64,000 nucleotides of DNA from Zunongwangia atlantica 22II14-10F7 (GCF_002094855.1 NZ_ARYN01000004.1:124001-188000), one strand, 5' to 3'; shown: positions 35,034 through 44,907, counted from the stretch's first letter. The notes: a model not told the origin generated them from the letters alone. Program-made: numbers and translations.

Positions 35034-36098
35034 ATGGCAGGAAATTCCTTCGGAAAACTTTTTAAACTCACCACATTTGGTGAATCACATGGGCCGGCAA
35101 TAGGTGGAGTCATCGATGGATGCCCGGCAGGATTAGAATTAGACTTTGAAGCAATTCAGGAAGAATTAAACCGAAGAAAACCTGGCCAGTCTGCTATCGT
35201 TACGCAGCGTAAAGAACCAGATACGGTAGAGTTTTACTCGGGTATTTTTGAAGGGCAAACCACTGGCACACCCATTGGTTTTGTAATTCATAACGCAAAT
35301 CAAAAATCTAAAGATTATTCACATATTAAAGATACGTATCGCCCAAGTCACGCAGATTATACCTATGACGAAAAATATGGTGTAAGAGACTATCGTGGTG
35401 GTGGTCGTAGTTCTGCAAGAGAAACTGCAAGTAGAGTAGTGGCAGGTGCAATTGCTAAACAACTGCTAAAAGATATTAAGATCACTGCTTATGTAGATTC
35501 GGTTGGTAAAATCTCTTTGAATAAACCACATTATGAAGTAGATTTTTCTTTAATCGAAACAAATCCCGTAAGATGCCCAGATAAGGCTAAAGCTGAAGAA
35601 ATGGAAGCCTTTATTAAGCAAATAAGATCTGAGGGTGATACTGTTGGTGGAACTGTTCGTTGCGTGATTAGCAACGTACCAAAAGGATTGGGAGAACCAG
35701 TTTTTGATAAATTACATGCCGAATTAGGTAAAGCTATGCTATCCATAAATGCCGTTAAAGGTTTTGAATATGGTAGCGGTTTTGAAGGCACAAAAATGAA
35801 AGGTAGTGAGCATAACGATCTTTTTAACGAAGACGGCTCTACAAAAACCAATTTGAGCGGCGGTATCCAGGGCGGAATTTCAAACGGAATGGATATTTAC
35901 TTCAATGTAGCTTTTAAGCCTGTTGCGACGATTATGCAAAAACAGGATACCATAAATAAAGACGGAGAAATCGTAGAAATGCAAGGAAAAGGTCGTCACG
36001 ATCCTTGTGTAGTTCCAAGAGCGGTTCCTATCGTTGAAGCTATGGCTGCACTTACGATTGCCGATTTTTTCCTTCAGAATAAATCCTCTAAACTTTAA
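35034..36098 (+). CDS. aroC: chorismate synthase
   Basis: 354 residues from [20 protein letters not shown]; the longer frame at 35016 starts within the promoter. It converts EPSP to chorismate with reduced FMN as cofactor. The three signatures are visible: [37 protein letters not shown] (flavin-binding) and [19 protein letters not shown]. The FMN reductase needed for activity is not encoded nearby. The dicarboxylate symporter gene follows 24 bp on, in the same direction. Confidence 0.97.
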   Translation: MAGNSFGKLFKLTTFGESHGPAIGGVIDGCPAGLELDFEAIQEELNRRKPGQSAIVTQRKEPDTVEFYSGIFEGQTTGTPIGFVIHNANQKSKDYSHIKDTYRPSHADYTYDEKYGVRDYRGGGRSSARETASRVVAGAIAKQLLKDIKITAYVDSVGKISLNKPHYEVDFSLIETNPVRCPDKAKAEEMEAFIKQIRSEGDTVGGTVRCVISNVPKGLGEPVFDKLHAELGKAMLSINAVKGFEYGSGFEGTKMKGSEHNDLFNEDGSTKTNLSGGIQGGISNGMDIYFNVAFKPVATIMQKQDTINKDGEIVEMQGKGRHDPCVVPRAVPIVEAMAALTIADFFLQNKSSKL

Positions 36099-36122
36099 TA
36101 AAACAATACAGAAAACCACACT

Positions 36123-37436
36123 ATGAAGAAATTAGCGCTGCATTGGCAGATTTTATTAGGAATGTTTGCCGGAGTTGTTTTTGCACTTATCATGACCAAT
36201 TTTAGCTGGGGAGCCGATTTTGTGAGTGACTGGATAAAACCTTTTGGAAACATTTTTATTAACTCGCTAAAGCTTATTGCAGTTCCGCTAATTTTAGCTT
36301 CGTTAATTAAGGGAATTTCAGATTTAAAAGATATCTCGAAATTATCCAAAATGGGTTTTCGTACCATCGGTATTTATATTGCCACCACGGTAATTGCTGT
36401 AACTATTGGTTTAATTATGGTGAACCTTATTAATCCTGGTGGAACCATTGGCGAAGATACCCGGCAGGAATTAATTAGTAGTTATGAAGGTGATGCTGTT
36501 GGAGTACAGGCGAATGCTGCGAAACAGCGGGAAGCCGGACCTCTACAGGCGTTAGAAGATTTGGTGCCGAGTAATATTTTTGCGGCTGCCAGTGATAACG
36601 GGAATATGCTGCAGGTAATTTTCTTTGCTATTTTCTTCGGAATTGGTTTGATCTTAATTGATGAAAAAACTGCGAAGCCAGTAAAAGATTTCTTTGATGG
36701 TTTTAATGAAGTGATCCTGAAATTAATCGATCTAATCATGCTTTTTGCACCATACGGAGTTTTTGCATTACTAGCTGCTTTAGTAGTAGAATCACCAAGT
36801 ACAGATCTCTTTGCTGCCTTAGCCATGTATGCTTTAACCGTTGTGTTAGGTTTGGCGATTATGATAGGAATTTATATCCTGCTTGTTTGGGTTTTCACTA
36901 AAAATAAACCTTCATTTTTTATTAATGGAATTGCTCCTGCCCAGCTGTTAGCATTTTCAACAAGTTCTAGTGCAGCAACCTTACCTGTTACTATGGAACG
37001 TGTAGAAGAACATATGGGAGTTCATAAAGAAGTTACCAGTTTTGTATTACCCATCGGTGCGACTATCAACATGGATGGGACAAGTTTATACCAGGCAGTT
37101 GCAGCTGTTTTTATTGCCCAGGCTTTTGGAATCGATCTTAGTATTGGTGCGCAATTAGGTATTATCGCTACGGCAACTTTAGCTTCTATTGGATCTGCAG
37201 CGGTACCGGGAGCAGGAATGGTGATGCTGGTTATCGTATTGGCACAAGCAGGAATTCCTGAAGCAGGTTTAGCTTTGATATTCGCAGTAGATAGACCACT
37301 AGATATGTGTAGAACAACGGTGAATGTTACCGGAGATGCTGCTGTATCTGTGATGGTTGCAAAATCTGTAGATATGATGGGACCACCAAACGTAAAAGAG
37401 TGGGATGACGAATATGCTAAAACTCACAAGAAATAG
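36123..37436 (+). CDS. dicarboxylate/amino acid:cation symporter (DAACS/GltP family)
   Basis: 437 residues with eight transmembrane helices and two re-entrant hairpins. HP1 has LAFSTSSSAATLPVTMERVE (serine-rich motif), TM7 LPIGATINMDGTSLYQ (the NMDGT cation/substrate site), HP2 AAVPGAGMVMLVIVLAQAG and TM8 DRPLDMCRTTVNVTGD. The Arg in MCRTT binds the side-chain carboxylate, favouring an acidic amino acid or C4-dicarboxylate. A longer loop of about 45 residues follows TM3 (GEDTRQELISSYEGD...), common in this group. It lies 24 bp after aroC, perhaps co-transcribed by read-through. Confidence 0.94.
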   Translation: MKKLALHWQILLGMFAGVVFALIMTNFSWGADFVSDWIKPFGNIFINSLKLIAVPLILASLIKGISDLKDISKLSKMGFRTIGIYIATTVIAVTIGLIMVNLINPGGTIGEDTRQELISSYEGDAVGVQANAAKQREAGPLQALEDLVPSNIFAAASDNGNMLQVIFFAIFFGIGLILIDEKTAKPVKDFFDGFNEVILKLIDLIMLFAPYGVFALLAALVVESPSTDLFAALAMYALTVVLGLAIMIGIYILLVWVFTKNKPSFFINGIAPAQLLAFSTSSSAATLPVTMERVEEHMGVHKEVTSFVLPIGATINMDGTSLYQAVAAVFIAQAFGIDLSIGAQLGIIATATLASIGSAAVPGAGMVMLVIVLAQAGIPEAGLALIFAVDRPLDMCRTTVNVTGDAAVSVMVAKSVDMMGPPNVKEWDDEYAKTHKK

Positions 37437-37499
37437 TATTTGTGAATATTAGTTGATTTTGATTAAAAATTTATTTCGACTGGGAAGCTCTCGAAATAC

Positions 37500-38024
37500 T
37501 TATTCTTTATAATAAAACTTAAGATCACTTTTTACTTTTGGCTCACCATGAAAAGATTTGAGGAAATCTAACTTCAGCTTATAATCTATGTTGTAAGCTG
37601 AAAGAACCAAATCAACTTCGTTTTTATTCGCTTTAGCAATGCTTAGATTATTTCTGTAATTATTTAAAGCTCCCCAACCCATTCCTAATAATGTTATTCC
37701 TATTGCTGTAATGAAAATGGGAACAGCATAAGCCATTAGGAAAAAATGTTTCAAGTAATCCAGGAATAAATAATCAAAATAGAATAATGCGATGGCGAAA
37801 ATGTTGAACAGAATGAAATAGCTATATACCCACCATTTATTTTTCAATACTTTCTGATATTTTGCGTTAATAGCAACAATTTTCTCATCCCTTCTGTCTC
37901 CAAATTCTATTTTGTTGCAAGTGGTAGTAAAACCGGGCTTTTTTCCCGTTAATCCGCAAATATTTCCTTCTTTTAAACTTACATCCTGATGTTCGCAAAG
38001 TTCGCAATGCCAGTGAAGCTCCAT
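37500..38024 (-). CDS. hypothetical two-TM protein with Cys/His-rich N-terminus
   Basis: 174 residues. The N-terminal 40 residues resemble a zinc ribbon: HWHCELCEHQ, NICGLTGKKP and FTTTCNKIEFG supply four Cys and two His. Two transmembrane helices follow (about 68-86, WVYSYFILFNIFAIALFYF, and 95-115, FFLMAYAVPIFITAIGITLL). The C-terminal cytoplasmic tail ends KVKSDLKFYYKE. It resembles other small flavobacterial membrane proteins with a CxxC ribbon whose role is unknown. It is convergent with the symporter gene and upstream of the DCC-family gene. Confidence 0.7.
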   Translation of the reverse strand: MELHWHCELCEHQDVSLKEGNICGLTGKKPGFTTTCNKIEFGDRRDEKIVAINAKYQKVLKNKWWVYSYFILFNIFAIALFYFDYLFLDYLKHFFLMAYAVPIFITAIGITLLGMGWGALNNYRNNLSIAKANKNEVDLVLSAYNIDYKLKLDFLKSFHGEPKVKSDLKFYYKE

Positions 38025-38079
38025 AGACTATACTATTTTTTAGAACGGTAAGATATAAAATCGAACAACTCTATAAAAC

Positions 38080-38493
38080 CTAATCCAAAAATTTTGCTTT
38101 AAGCTCTGGTGTTGGGATCATACAACTCTCTTTTTTACCAAACCATTTATAGCGGTTATTCGCGATACCATTATAAACCGCATCTCGAAATCCTTTTGGG
38201 AGAAATTTAAAGATCTTTAGACCTTGATAAAAACCACTTAAATCCTTTGAAATTTCTAGGGCTGCATCAGATTTTTCATACCAGGCTATACCGGGTTCAA
38301 TTAGAATGATCGAATCTAAATAATTAGGATCGATATTGCGCTCTTCAAGAAGTTGACGACCAAGATCACTTTGCAAAGATGCAAAGCGAAATTTGTCGTT
38401 TTTATCATGTTTTATAATGAATATTACGGCATCATTGCATAGATTGCAAACACCATCAAAAAGTATAATTTTCTTATTTTTAGGAATATTCAT
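38080..38493 (-). CDS. DCC-family (DUF393) thiol-disulfide oxidoreductase-like protein
   Basis: 137 residues. The motif ILFDGVCNLCNDAVIFIIKHD carries the CxxC (Cys17 and Cys20) in the position of the thioredoxin-like active site. FRFASLQSDLGRQLL and the C-terminal IANNRYKWFGKKESCMIP complete the family pattern. The natural substrate is not established. It lies 12 bp downstream of mutS2 on the same strand. Confidence 0.9.
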   Translation of the reverse strand: MNIPKNKKIILFDGVCNLCNDAVIFIIKHDKNDKFRFASLQSDLGRQLLEERNIDPNYLDSIILIEPGIAWYEKSDAALEISKDLSGFYQGLKIFKFLPKGFRDAVYNGIANNRYKWFGKKESCMIPTPELKAKFLD

Positions 38494-38505
38494 TAATAAT
38501 TTTTT

Positions 38506-40692
38506 CTAAGATTTTTTCATGGCTTGCACCAATTCTAATTTTTCTATATCCACCTGTGTGGTAAACATTCCATAATTAACCGTTGCTTTTCCTTTTTCGA
38601 TCTTGTCTAAGGTTCCAACACTACGGCTGTCTTCAAGACGAACACGATCACCAAGTTTTACCTTCGCTTTTGGCTTGTTCGCTTCTTTTTTAGCCTCGAT
38701 CTCTTCTTTCTTTTTCTCTTCTTTTTTCTTTTGTCGAATTACCTCAACTTTCTTTTCGGCTTCAGCCTTTATTTTTTCCTCGCGTGCTTTCTCTGCTTTT
38801 CGCTGTTTTGCGTTTTGTTTTTTTCGCTTAGAATTTTCTATTGCGACCATCTTTAAAAACTCACCAATAAGCTCTTTTTTGTTATTGTTGGCAAAGAATT
38901 TTTCACTGATATCATTTACTTTTTGTCCCAAATAGATCATTCGCTGATTGGTATCAAAAAGCTCTTGGTAATCTTCTAATTTCTGCTGAATACGCGCATT
39001 GGTTTCTTCCAGCTTATCCTTTTGTACTGCTGCTTTCTGCTCTTTCTGCTTTAAAGAATCGGTTGTTTTTTGAAGTTTACTGCGCTCTTGCTGAAGTTTG
39101 GCAATACTTCTGTCAAAACGAATTTTACCACGCTCTACTTTTTTCTTCGAACGATTAATTAAACTATACGGGATTCCGTTTTTCTGAGCAACTTCAAAAG
39201 TAAAAGAACTTCCAGCTTCACCCACTCGAAGCTTGAACATAGGTTCTAAGCTTCTGGAATCAAAAAGCATATTCGCATTGCTCATATTGGGCAATTCGCT
39301 GGCTAATTTTTTCAGGTTAGCGTAGTGCGTGGTTAAGATTCCAAAGCTTTCTTTTTCGTAAAAAACTTCAAGAAAAGTTTCAGCCAAAGCACCACCAAGT
39401 TCAGGATCACTACCGGTACCAAATTCGTCAATTAAGAACAATGTTTTATCGTCACACTTCCGCAGAAAATAATTCATATTCTTTAATCGATACGAATAGG
39501 TACTTAAGTGATTTTCGATCGATTGGTTATCACCAATATCGGTTAAAATTCTATTGAAAAATGAAACCCGGCTAAATTCATGAACCGGAATTAAAATACC
39601 GCTTTGCAGCATTAACTGTAATAAGCCAACCGTTTTAAGTGTGATACTTTTACCTCCGGCGTTGGGCCCAGAAATCACTACGATGCGATTATCTTTACTA
39701 AGATCTATATCCTGCGGATAGGTTTTATTTCCTTTTTTATTATTGCTGATCAATAATAGGGGATGATAAGCTTCTTTTAACTGAACTTCCTGATCTGCTG
39801 TGATTGTTGGTAAAATGCCGTTAATCTTCTCGGCGTATTTTGCCTTTGCAGCAATAACATCGATCTTGGTGAGTAATTTTTGATACTGAATTAAAAGTTC
39901 TCTAAAAGGCCGAACAAATTCGGTGAGCTCTTTTAAAATTCGGTTAACTTCTTCTTTTTCTTCATACTGAAGATTATTGAGTTCTCGCGTATACTGAAAA
40001 GTTGATTCTGGCTGAATAAAAACAATACTTCCCGTTTTGGAGCTTCCCATAATTCCGCCTTTCACCTTTCGACGGTACATGGCTTTTACTGCTAAAACTC
40101 GTACATTTTCTACAACACTTTCTCTAATGTCATCTAAATATCCATAAGAAGAATAGGTGCTTAAAGCACTATTAAAACTTCCGTTAATTTGACCTTTTAC
40201 TGAATTGATCTTGCGGCGAAGACTTTGCAAAAGGGGAGAAGCATCATCTTTAATCTCACCAAAACGATCTACGATTTTATTGATCTGATCGATAAGAACG
40301 GTGGTATATTCAACCTCAGATACTGTTTGATGCAGGTTTGGATAAATTTGCTGAAATTTATGGAAATATCGAAGATGCGTATTTACCGTTTCAGAAAGTG
40401 TAGCGATTTTTCGAAAACCTGAAACCTCTAAAATAGTTTCTTCAATATTCAATAATTTGAGCTCATTATTTATTTGATCGAAACCATGATTTGGGATTGG
40501 CGTTTCCTGTAGTTTGGAACTTACATATTCGTTAGTTTGATGTAATCCAAAATAGGTTTTTTTATAGGTTTTAAATGGCTTAATTTCTAATGCTTTAGCT
40601 TTCCCCGGGTCAGTTACGCATAATTTGCTTATCTGCTCTCTAACTACCGGAAATTCTAAATCTGCAAGGCTTTTTTCTGTAATCTTTATCAT
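38506..40692 (-). CDS. mutS2: MutS2-type DNA mismatch-family ATPase without Smr domain
   Basis: 728 residues from the ATG at 40692; a TTG two codons earlier is possible. Core and lever helices (1-300) lead to the ABC ATPase: Walker A ISGPNAGGKSITLKT (about 345), QSIENHLSTYSY (signature helix) and Walker B TLFLIDEFGTGSDPELGGAL. A long helical arm (about 520-600) precedes a Lys/Glu low-complexity stretch with repeats such as KRKKQNAKQRKAEKAREEKI. It ends with a small beta domain (LGDRVRLEDSRSVGTLDKIE). The Smr endonuclease domain that ends standard MutS2 is absent. Members act on recombination intermediates or stalled ribosomes. Confidence 0.9.
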   Translation of the reverse strand: MIKITEKSLADLEFPVVREQISKLCVTDPGKAKALEIKPFKTYKKTYFGLHQTNEYVSSKLQETPIPNHGFDQINNELKLLNIEETILEVSGFRKIATLSETVNTHLRYFHKFQQIYPNLHQTVSEVEYTTVLIDQINKIVDRFGEIKDDASPLLQSLRRKINSVKGQINGSFNSALSTYSSYGYLDDIRESVVENVRVLAVKAMYRRKVKGGIMGSSKTGSIVFIQPESTFQYTRELNNLQYEEKEEVNRILKELTEFVRPFRELLIQYQKLLTKIDVIAAKAKYAEKINGILPTITADQEVQLKEAYHPLLLISNNKKGNKTYPQDIDLSKDNRIVVISGPNAGGKSITLKTVGLLQLMLQSGILIPVHEFSRVSFFNRILTDIGDNQSIENHLSTYSYRLKNMNYFLRKCDDKTLFLIDEFGTGSDPELGGALAETFLEVFYEKESFGILTTHYANLKKLASELPNMSNANMLFDSRSLEPMFKLRVGEAGSSFTFEVAQKNGIPYSLINRSKKKVERGKIRFDRSIAKLQQERSKLQKTTDSLKQKEQKAAVQKDKLEETNARIQQKLEDYQELFDTNQRMIYLGQKVNDISEKFFANNNKKELIGEFLKMVAIENSKRKKQNAKQRKAEKAREEKIKAEAEKKVEVIRQKKKEEKKKEEIEAKKEANKPKAKVKLGDRVRLEDSRSVGTLDKIEKGKATVNYGMFTTQVDIEKLELVQAMKKS

Positions 40693-40825
40693 AAACAATC
40701 CCTCATAGAGGGTTTAATTTTCAATTTTGATCGATTGCTTTTTAAAACCGACTTATTGAAATTATAATTTGTGTTTTTTCTTTCTTATTGCTTTTGCTTT
40801 GTTCCAAAGCTTATTTAATTTTTCC

Positions 40826-40833
40826 TACTTTTG
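40826..40833 (+). promoter_or_regulatory. -7 element of the ung promoter
   Basis: TACTTTTG matches TAnnTTTG 28 bp before the ATG. TTTG lies 24 nt upstream, slightly beyond the usual spacing. Confidence 0.5.
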
Positions 40834-40861
40834 AAACACTGCAAATTTACTTAAAATTATA

Positions 40862-41527
40862 ATGAACGTAAATATTAACGAAGGCTGGAAAACGCATTTA
40901 GATACCGAATTTGAGAAAGATTATTTTAAAAATCTTGTAGAATTTGTTAAAACTGAATATTCAAACTTTAATGTGTATCCAAAAGGCAAACATATTTTTG
41001 CCGCTTTTGATCATTCTAATTTTGAAGATACCCGAGTGGTGATCTTAGGGCAGGATCCATATCATGGCCCGGGACAGGCAAACGGACTATCATTTTCGGT
41101 AAACGACGGAATTCCGCATCCACCTTCTTTGATCAATATTTTTAAAGAAATACAAACCGATACCGGTAGCCCAATTCCACAAACCGGTAATTTAGAGCGT
41201 TGGGCAGATCAAGGTGTTTTACTGCTTAATGCTACGCTAACAGTAAGAGCGCACCAGGCAGGATCGCACCAGGGCAAAGGATGGGAAAGTTTTACAGATC
41301 GTGTAATTGAAATTATTTCAGCAGAAAAAGAAAATGTTGTTTTTATGCTTTGGGGCGGTTACGCCAAGAAAAAAGCTAAAAAAATTGATGCCTCAAAACA
41401 TCTAATTTTAACCAGCGGACATCCATCTCCTTTAAGTGCAAATCGTGGTTATTGGTTTGGAAACAAACATTTTACTAAAGCCAATGAATATTTAACAGAT
41501 CATGGTAAAAAACCGATAGTTTGGTGA
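40862..41527 (+). CDS. ung: uracil-DNA glycosylase (family 1)
   Basis: 221 residues. It removes uracil from DNA to start base excision repair. The water-activating loop GQDPYHGPGQANGLSFSV has Asp65 and His68; LLLNATLTVR (uracil-binding Asn) and the minor-groove loop GHPSPLSANRGYWFGNKHF are intact. The length is standard for bacterial Ung. It has its own promoter box and is divergent from mutS2. Confidence 0.97.
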   Translation: MNVNINEGWKTHLDTEFEKDYFKNLVEFVKTEYSNFNVYPKGKHIFAAFDHSNFEDTRVVILGQDPYHGPGQANGLSFSVNDGIPHPPSLINIFKEIQTDTGSPIPQTGNLERWADQGVLLLNATLTVRAHQAGSHQGKGWESFTDRVIEIISAEKENVVFMLWGGYAKKKAKKIDASKHLILTSGHPSPLSANRGYWFGNKHFTKANEYLTDHGKKPIVW

Positions 41528-41585
41528 TCTTAGAAGTCAGATCTAAGAATTTATATTTTAGAGAAAAATTTAAAAAGAAATTTAT

Positions 41586-41975
41586 CTATCTTTTAGTTTT
41601 TATGGGAACACGAAATTCTGTTCTTGTATTTTCTCCATTATTCCTGAAATTCAATTTAATATAAAGAGTATCAGATTTTAAGATATTTTCAGGTACATTT
41701 ATTTCTGTTTTTGTAACTCCATTTTTGGTTTCAAGTATTCTTATCCCCGTACCAATGATAGAACTTGTTTTGGGATCGATATTTGTCCATTCAAAATTCG
41801 TCTTAATTGGAGTGTCGTAAATAAGATAATTATGCCCGCTGAGAATTTTCATTTCCACCCCACTTTTTCCCTTGTTGAACGAATATGATCCGGAATCTGA
41901 ATTCTCATTTTTATATTCTTCACAAGAAATTAGAACAAGAATTGCAATACTAGATTTGAAAATTGATCTTATCAT
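41586..41975 (-). CDS. hypothetical lipoprotein
   Basis: 129 residues. MIRSIFKSSIAILVLISC is a lipoprotein signal (lipid on Cys18). The mature part is a small beta-sandwich-like domain: GVEMKILSGHNYLIYDTPIK, TNFEWTNIDPKTSSIIGTGI and LYIKLNFRNN, ending VPIKTKR. The alternating hydrophobic strands suggest an Ig-like envelope domain; I cannot name a family. It is convergent with ung and lies downstream of the binding-protein gene, 35 bp away. Confidence 0.7.
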   Translation of the reverse strand: MIRSIFKSSIAILVLISCEEYKNENSDSGSYSFNKGKSGVEMKILSGHNYLIYDTPIKTNFEWTNIDPKTSSIIGTGIRILETKNGVTKTEINVPENILKSDTLYIKLNFRNNGENTRTEFRVPIKTKR

Positions 41976-42010
41976 TTAAGATTTGCTGATGTGAAATCTA
42001 AAGAGAATAT

Positions 42011-42862
42011 CTACAAATTATACAAAATACAGGAACTATCGATAGTATTAGAGATAAGATCTAGTTTTAATAATTGCTGCTGAACTTCTTCCAGGTCTTC
42101 TTCAGAAATTTGATGCTGACTCCAACTCGTAATTTCCATCCATTTTCTAATATCTTCAATCTTTTGTTCGTAGCGTTCAGCAAAAACCTTATCGATACCA
42201 GGAATATTTAAAATTTCAGAAGATTTTTTATTTACGATATCGGTCATTTTTCGAACATCGGCATAATCGAACTTTAGTACTTTATTTTTAACAGCAATCA
42301 CGAAACATGGCCATGGAGTAGGGCAGTCGGCTACTCGGCGAAATGTACTATTATCTACAAGTGGTTTTGTGGTAAAGTGTTCCCACATAAAATAATCGGC
42401 TCGTCCTTCTTTTAAAGCTTCAATTGCGCCATTAATATCTCCAACAATTTCAAATTCTAAGCTTGAAGGATCCCAACCCTGATTTTGGGCATTTACATAA
42501 GCCATTAATTGAGAACCAGATCCCACACGGCTAATGGCTACTTTTTTGCCTTCCAGATCCTGGATGTTTTGATATTCTGAATTAGCATCTACATGAATTC
42601 CCCAAATTAGTGAAGAACCAATGTAAGATTGTACAATTTTAGCTTCGTTTCCAGAAATAATATCTTTTACAGCACCCTCGGTAAGTAAAACGGCAACATC
42701 TATTTCTCCGCTTCTTAAGGCCCTTGTCATCGCACCCGTACCATCTGGAAAATCCTTCCAGATCACATTAATATCTTCGTTTTTAAATTCGTCGTTTTCA
42801 ATACATAAGTGCCATGGAAGGTTGAAGTGTTCGGGGACTCCGCCTACTTTGAGAGTTTTCAT
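42011..42862 (-). CDS. type-2 periplasmic-binding-fold protein without signal peptide
   Basis: 283 residues, a two-lobe substrate-binding fold of the SsuA/NMT1 kind: LKVGGVPEHFNLPWHLCIEN at the very N-terminus (no signal sequence), GTGAMTRALRSGEIDVAVLL, LEGKKVAISRVGSGSQLMAY and EALKEGRADYFMWEHF. The C-terminal 40 residues are a helical tail with no lobe role. With no export signal and no permease or ATPase gene nearby, it should be cytosolic, perhaps a sensor or an enzyme built on this fold. Its ATGA start overlaps the ppk stop by 4 bp, so the two are translationally coupled. Confidence 0.82.
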   Translation of the reverse strand: MKTLKVGGVPEHFNLPWHLCIENDEFKNEDINVIWKDFPDGTGAMTRALRSGEIDVAVLLTEGAVKDIISGNEAKIVQSYIGSSLIWGIHVDANSEYQNIQDLEGKKVAISRVGSGSQLMAYVNAQNQGWDPSSLEFEIVGDINGAIEALKEGRADYFMWEHFTTKPLVDNSTFRRVADCPTPWPCFVIAVKNKVLKFDYADVRKMTDIVNKKSSEILNIPGIDKVFAERYEQKIEDIRKWMEITSWSQHQISEEDLEEVQQQLLKLDLISNTIDSSCILYNL

Positions 42863-44907
42863 ATTTTATGTTTTTGTTTAAGGTAGTCATAAATTGAATA
42901 TTGCGACCGATTACGCTTAGCCGATTTTTCAGCTTTTACATATTGGTTGGTTTCCCCCGCATCCTGAATTCTGGCCTTTACATTATCACTCAACTGAATT
43001 TCAAGAATATCTTTTAATTCGCTAAAAACATCTTCATCATAAATTGGCGTCACCACTTCGATCCTTCGATCAAGGTTTCTGTTCATCCAGTCGGCACTTC
43101 CAAAGAACATTAATTCTTCACCATCATTCTCAAAAAGATAAATTCTGCCGTGTTCTAAATAACGATCAACAATACTCGTAATATAAATATTTTCGCTTAA
43201 ACCTTCAACTCCTGGGATCAAACATGTGAATCCTCGCACTAAAAGTCGTATTTCTACCCCGGCTTCACTGGCTTTATAAAGAAGATCAATAATTTCATAA
43301 TCTTCTAAACTATTCATTTTAGCAGTAATTTTTGCCTTCTTTCCCATTCGGGCATTTTCGATCTCATTATAAATAAGCGTCGTAAATTTTTGCCTGGTTG
43401 AAAATGGAGAAATTAGCAGGTGTTTTTCTCGAGGAACAATAAGCTCGCCTTCTAACACCATAAAAAGTCTGGCCATTTCTTTTGTAAGATCGTGATTGGC
43501 TGTAAAAAGTGCGTGATCGCAATAGATCTTAGACGTCTCGTTATTGAAGTTACCAGTACCAATATAAGAGTAGTTTATAATGTCTTTACCTTCTTTCCTG
43601 GAGATCATCATGATTTTAGAATGCACTTTGATCTTAGGATAGCTGTAAATCACATTAGCGCCTTTTTCTTCGAACTTTCTTCCCCAGATAATATTATTTT
43701 CCTCGTCAAAACGTGCCTTTGCTTCCACAAAAACAGTCACTTTTTTTCCTTTTTCTAAAGCTTCCAGTAAGCTGCTGGTTAATGGTGAATTATCAGCAAC
43801 ACGATAAAGCGATATTTTAATCTCGCTTACATTCTTATCTTTTACCGCCTGGTCTAAAAATCGCTCTACATATTTAAAAGACATATAAGGAAAATGGACC
43901 AATTGATCTTTTTCCTTTATGGTATTAAAATAATTAGATGAGTTTTCTAAAACTTTATGCGAAATAGGCGGCTGTTCCTCAAAATGTAAGTCGGGATTTT
44001 TGGTAGGATCTTTAAGAGATAAAAAATCTTTGAAGTTATGATATTTGCCACCGGGCATCATATCTATTTTACCAAGATTCAATAAATGTCGCACCTTTTT
44101 TTGTACTTCAGCTGGCATACTGGCGTCGTAAAGCAGCCGAGTAGGTTGGCCGTCTGTACGCTGTTTTAGACTATCGTAAATCTTTTCAGCTAAAATACCT
44201 TCATATTTATCCTCAATATAAAGTTCAGCATCACGGCTTAATTTTACTTCATAGATACCGGTAATTATATCTTCTGGGAATAAGCAAGGAAGTTCGCTTC
44301 TTACAATTTCATCTAAATAAGTAAGCATGTTTTTTCCATGCTCAAAATAAACAAAACGACCGCACTGATCTACCGGAATATTTACAACCCCTAATTCACT
44401 TTCATTTTCAAAAGTGATTAAAAAATAGATCATGGCATTATCTAAAAAAAGCTCATTTTCTTTAGAAATATCTACTTTCTTGATTTCTAGATGTTTCCTA
44501 ACATGTTCTATAAAATAGGAGTTGGCAAAGACTTGCTGCTCTTTTGAAAAATGTTCAGAATCTATTAAATGAATATCGTTAGCAGCCAGTTCTGGCAAAA
44601 TTTGCTTGTTGTAAATATCGCCAAAACGATCTTGCTGTTCTTTAACCTCTTTTAAGATTTGTTTGGTAAGTCGGTTTGGTTTTAAAGCAAGCTTTTTCCT
44701 AATACTTTTCTCAACGCGCTTCATTTGCCTAAGTTGCGAAACACGCACTCTAAAATACTCGTCCAAATTCGATGAAAATATGGCGAGAAATTTTATACGT
44801 TCAAAAAGTGGATTTAATTTGTCTTTTGCTTCCTGTAAAACTCTTTCATTAAAATATAGCCAATTAAGGTCCCGATGTCTAAATCGATCTTCGGTTGGTT
44901 GTTGCAT
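42859..44907 (-). CDS. ppk1: polyphosphate kinase 1
   Basis: 682 residues from MQQPTEDRFRHRDLNWLYFN; a TTG 11 codons upstream is less likely. It makes inorganic polyphosphate from ATP reversibly. The N-terminal helical domain starts NERVLQEAKDKLNPLFER. In the phospholipase-D-like catalytic domains I see PKIKVHSKIMMISRKEGKD (the His that becomes phosphorylated) and RYLEHGRIYLFEN (second essential His); YIGTGNFNNETSKIY binds ATP. It is followed directly by the cytosolic binding-fold gene and preceded by the nucleoside phosphorylase gene 75 bp upstream. Confidence 0.95.
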   Translation of the reverse strand: MQQPTEDRFRHRDLNWLYFNERVLQEAKDKLNPLFERIKFLAIFSSNLDEYFRVRVSQLRQMKRVEKSIRKKLALKPNRLTKQILKEVKEQQDRFGDIYNKQILPELAANDIHLIDSEHFSKEQQVFANSYFIEHVRKHLEIKKVDISKENELFLDNAMIYFLITFENESELGVVNIPVDQCGRFVYFEHGKNMLTYLDEIVRSELPCLFPEDIITGIYEVKLSRDAELYIEDKYEGILAEKIYDSLKQRTDGQPTRLLYDASMPAEVQKKVRHLLNLGKIDMMPGGKYHNFKDFLSLKDPTKNPDLHFEEQPPISHKVLENSSNYFNTIKEKDQLVHFPYMSFKYVERFLDQAVKDKNVSEIKISLYRVADNSPLTSSLLEALEKGKKVTVFVEAKARFDEENNIIWGRKFEEKGANVIYSYPKIKVHSKIMMISRKEGKDIINYSYIGTGNFNNETSKIYCDHALFTANHDLTKEMARLFMVLEGELIVPREKHLLISPFSTRQKFTTLIYNEIENARMGKKAKITAKMNSLEDYEIIDLLYKASEAGVEIRLLVRGFTCLIPGVEGLSENIYITSIVDRYLEHGRIYLFENDGEELMFFGSADWMNRNLDRRIEVVTPIYDEDVFSELKDILEIQLSDNVKARIQDAGETNQYVKAEKSAKRNRSQYSIYDYLKQKHKI

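Noticed and set aside
38603-38935. 110-residue Ser/Phe-rich reading frame on the plus strand within mutS2
   Set aside because: It is the reverse reading of the Lys/Glu-rich arm of MutS2; the odd composition is an artefact of that repeat.
42011-42862. Substrate-binding part of an ABC importer
   Set aside because: No signal peptide and no permease or ATPase gene is adjacent; it is coupled to ppk1 instead.
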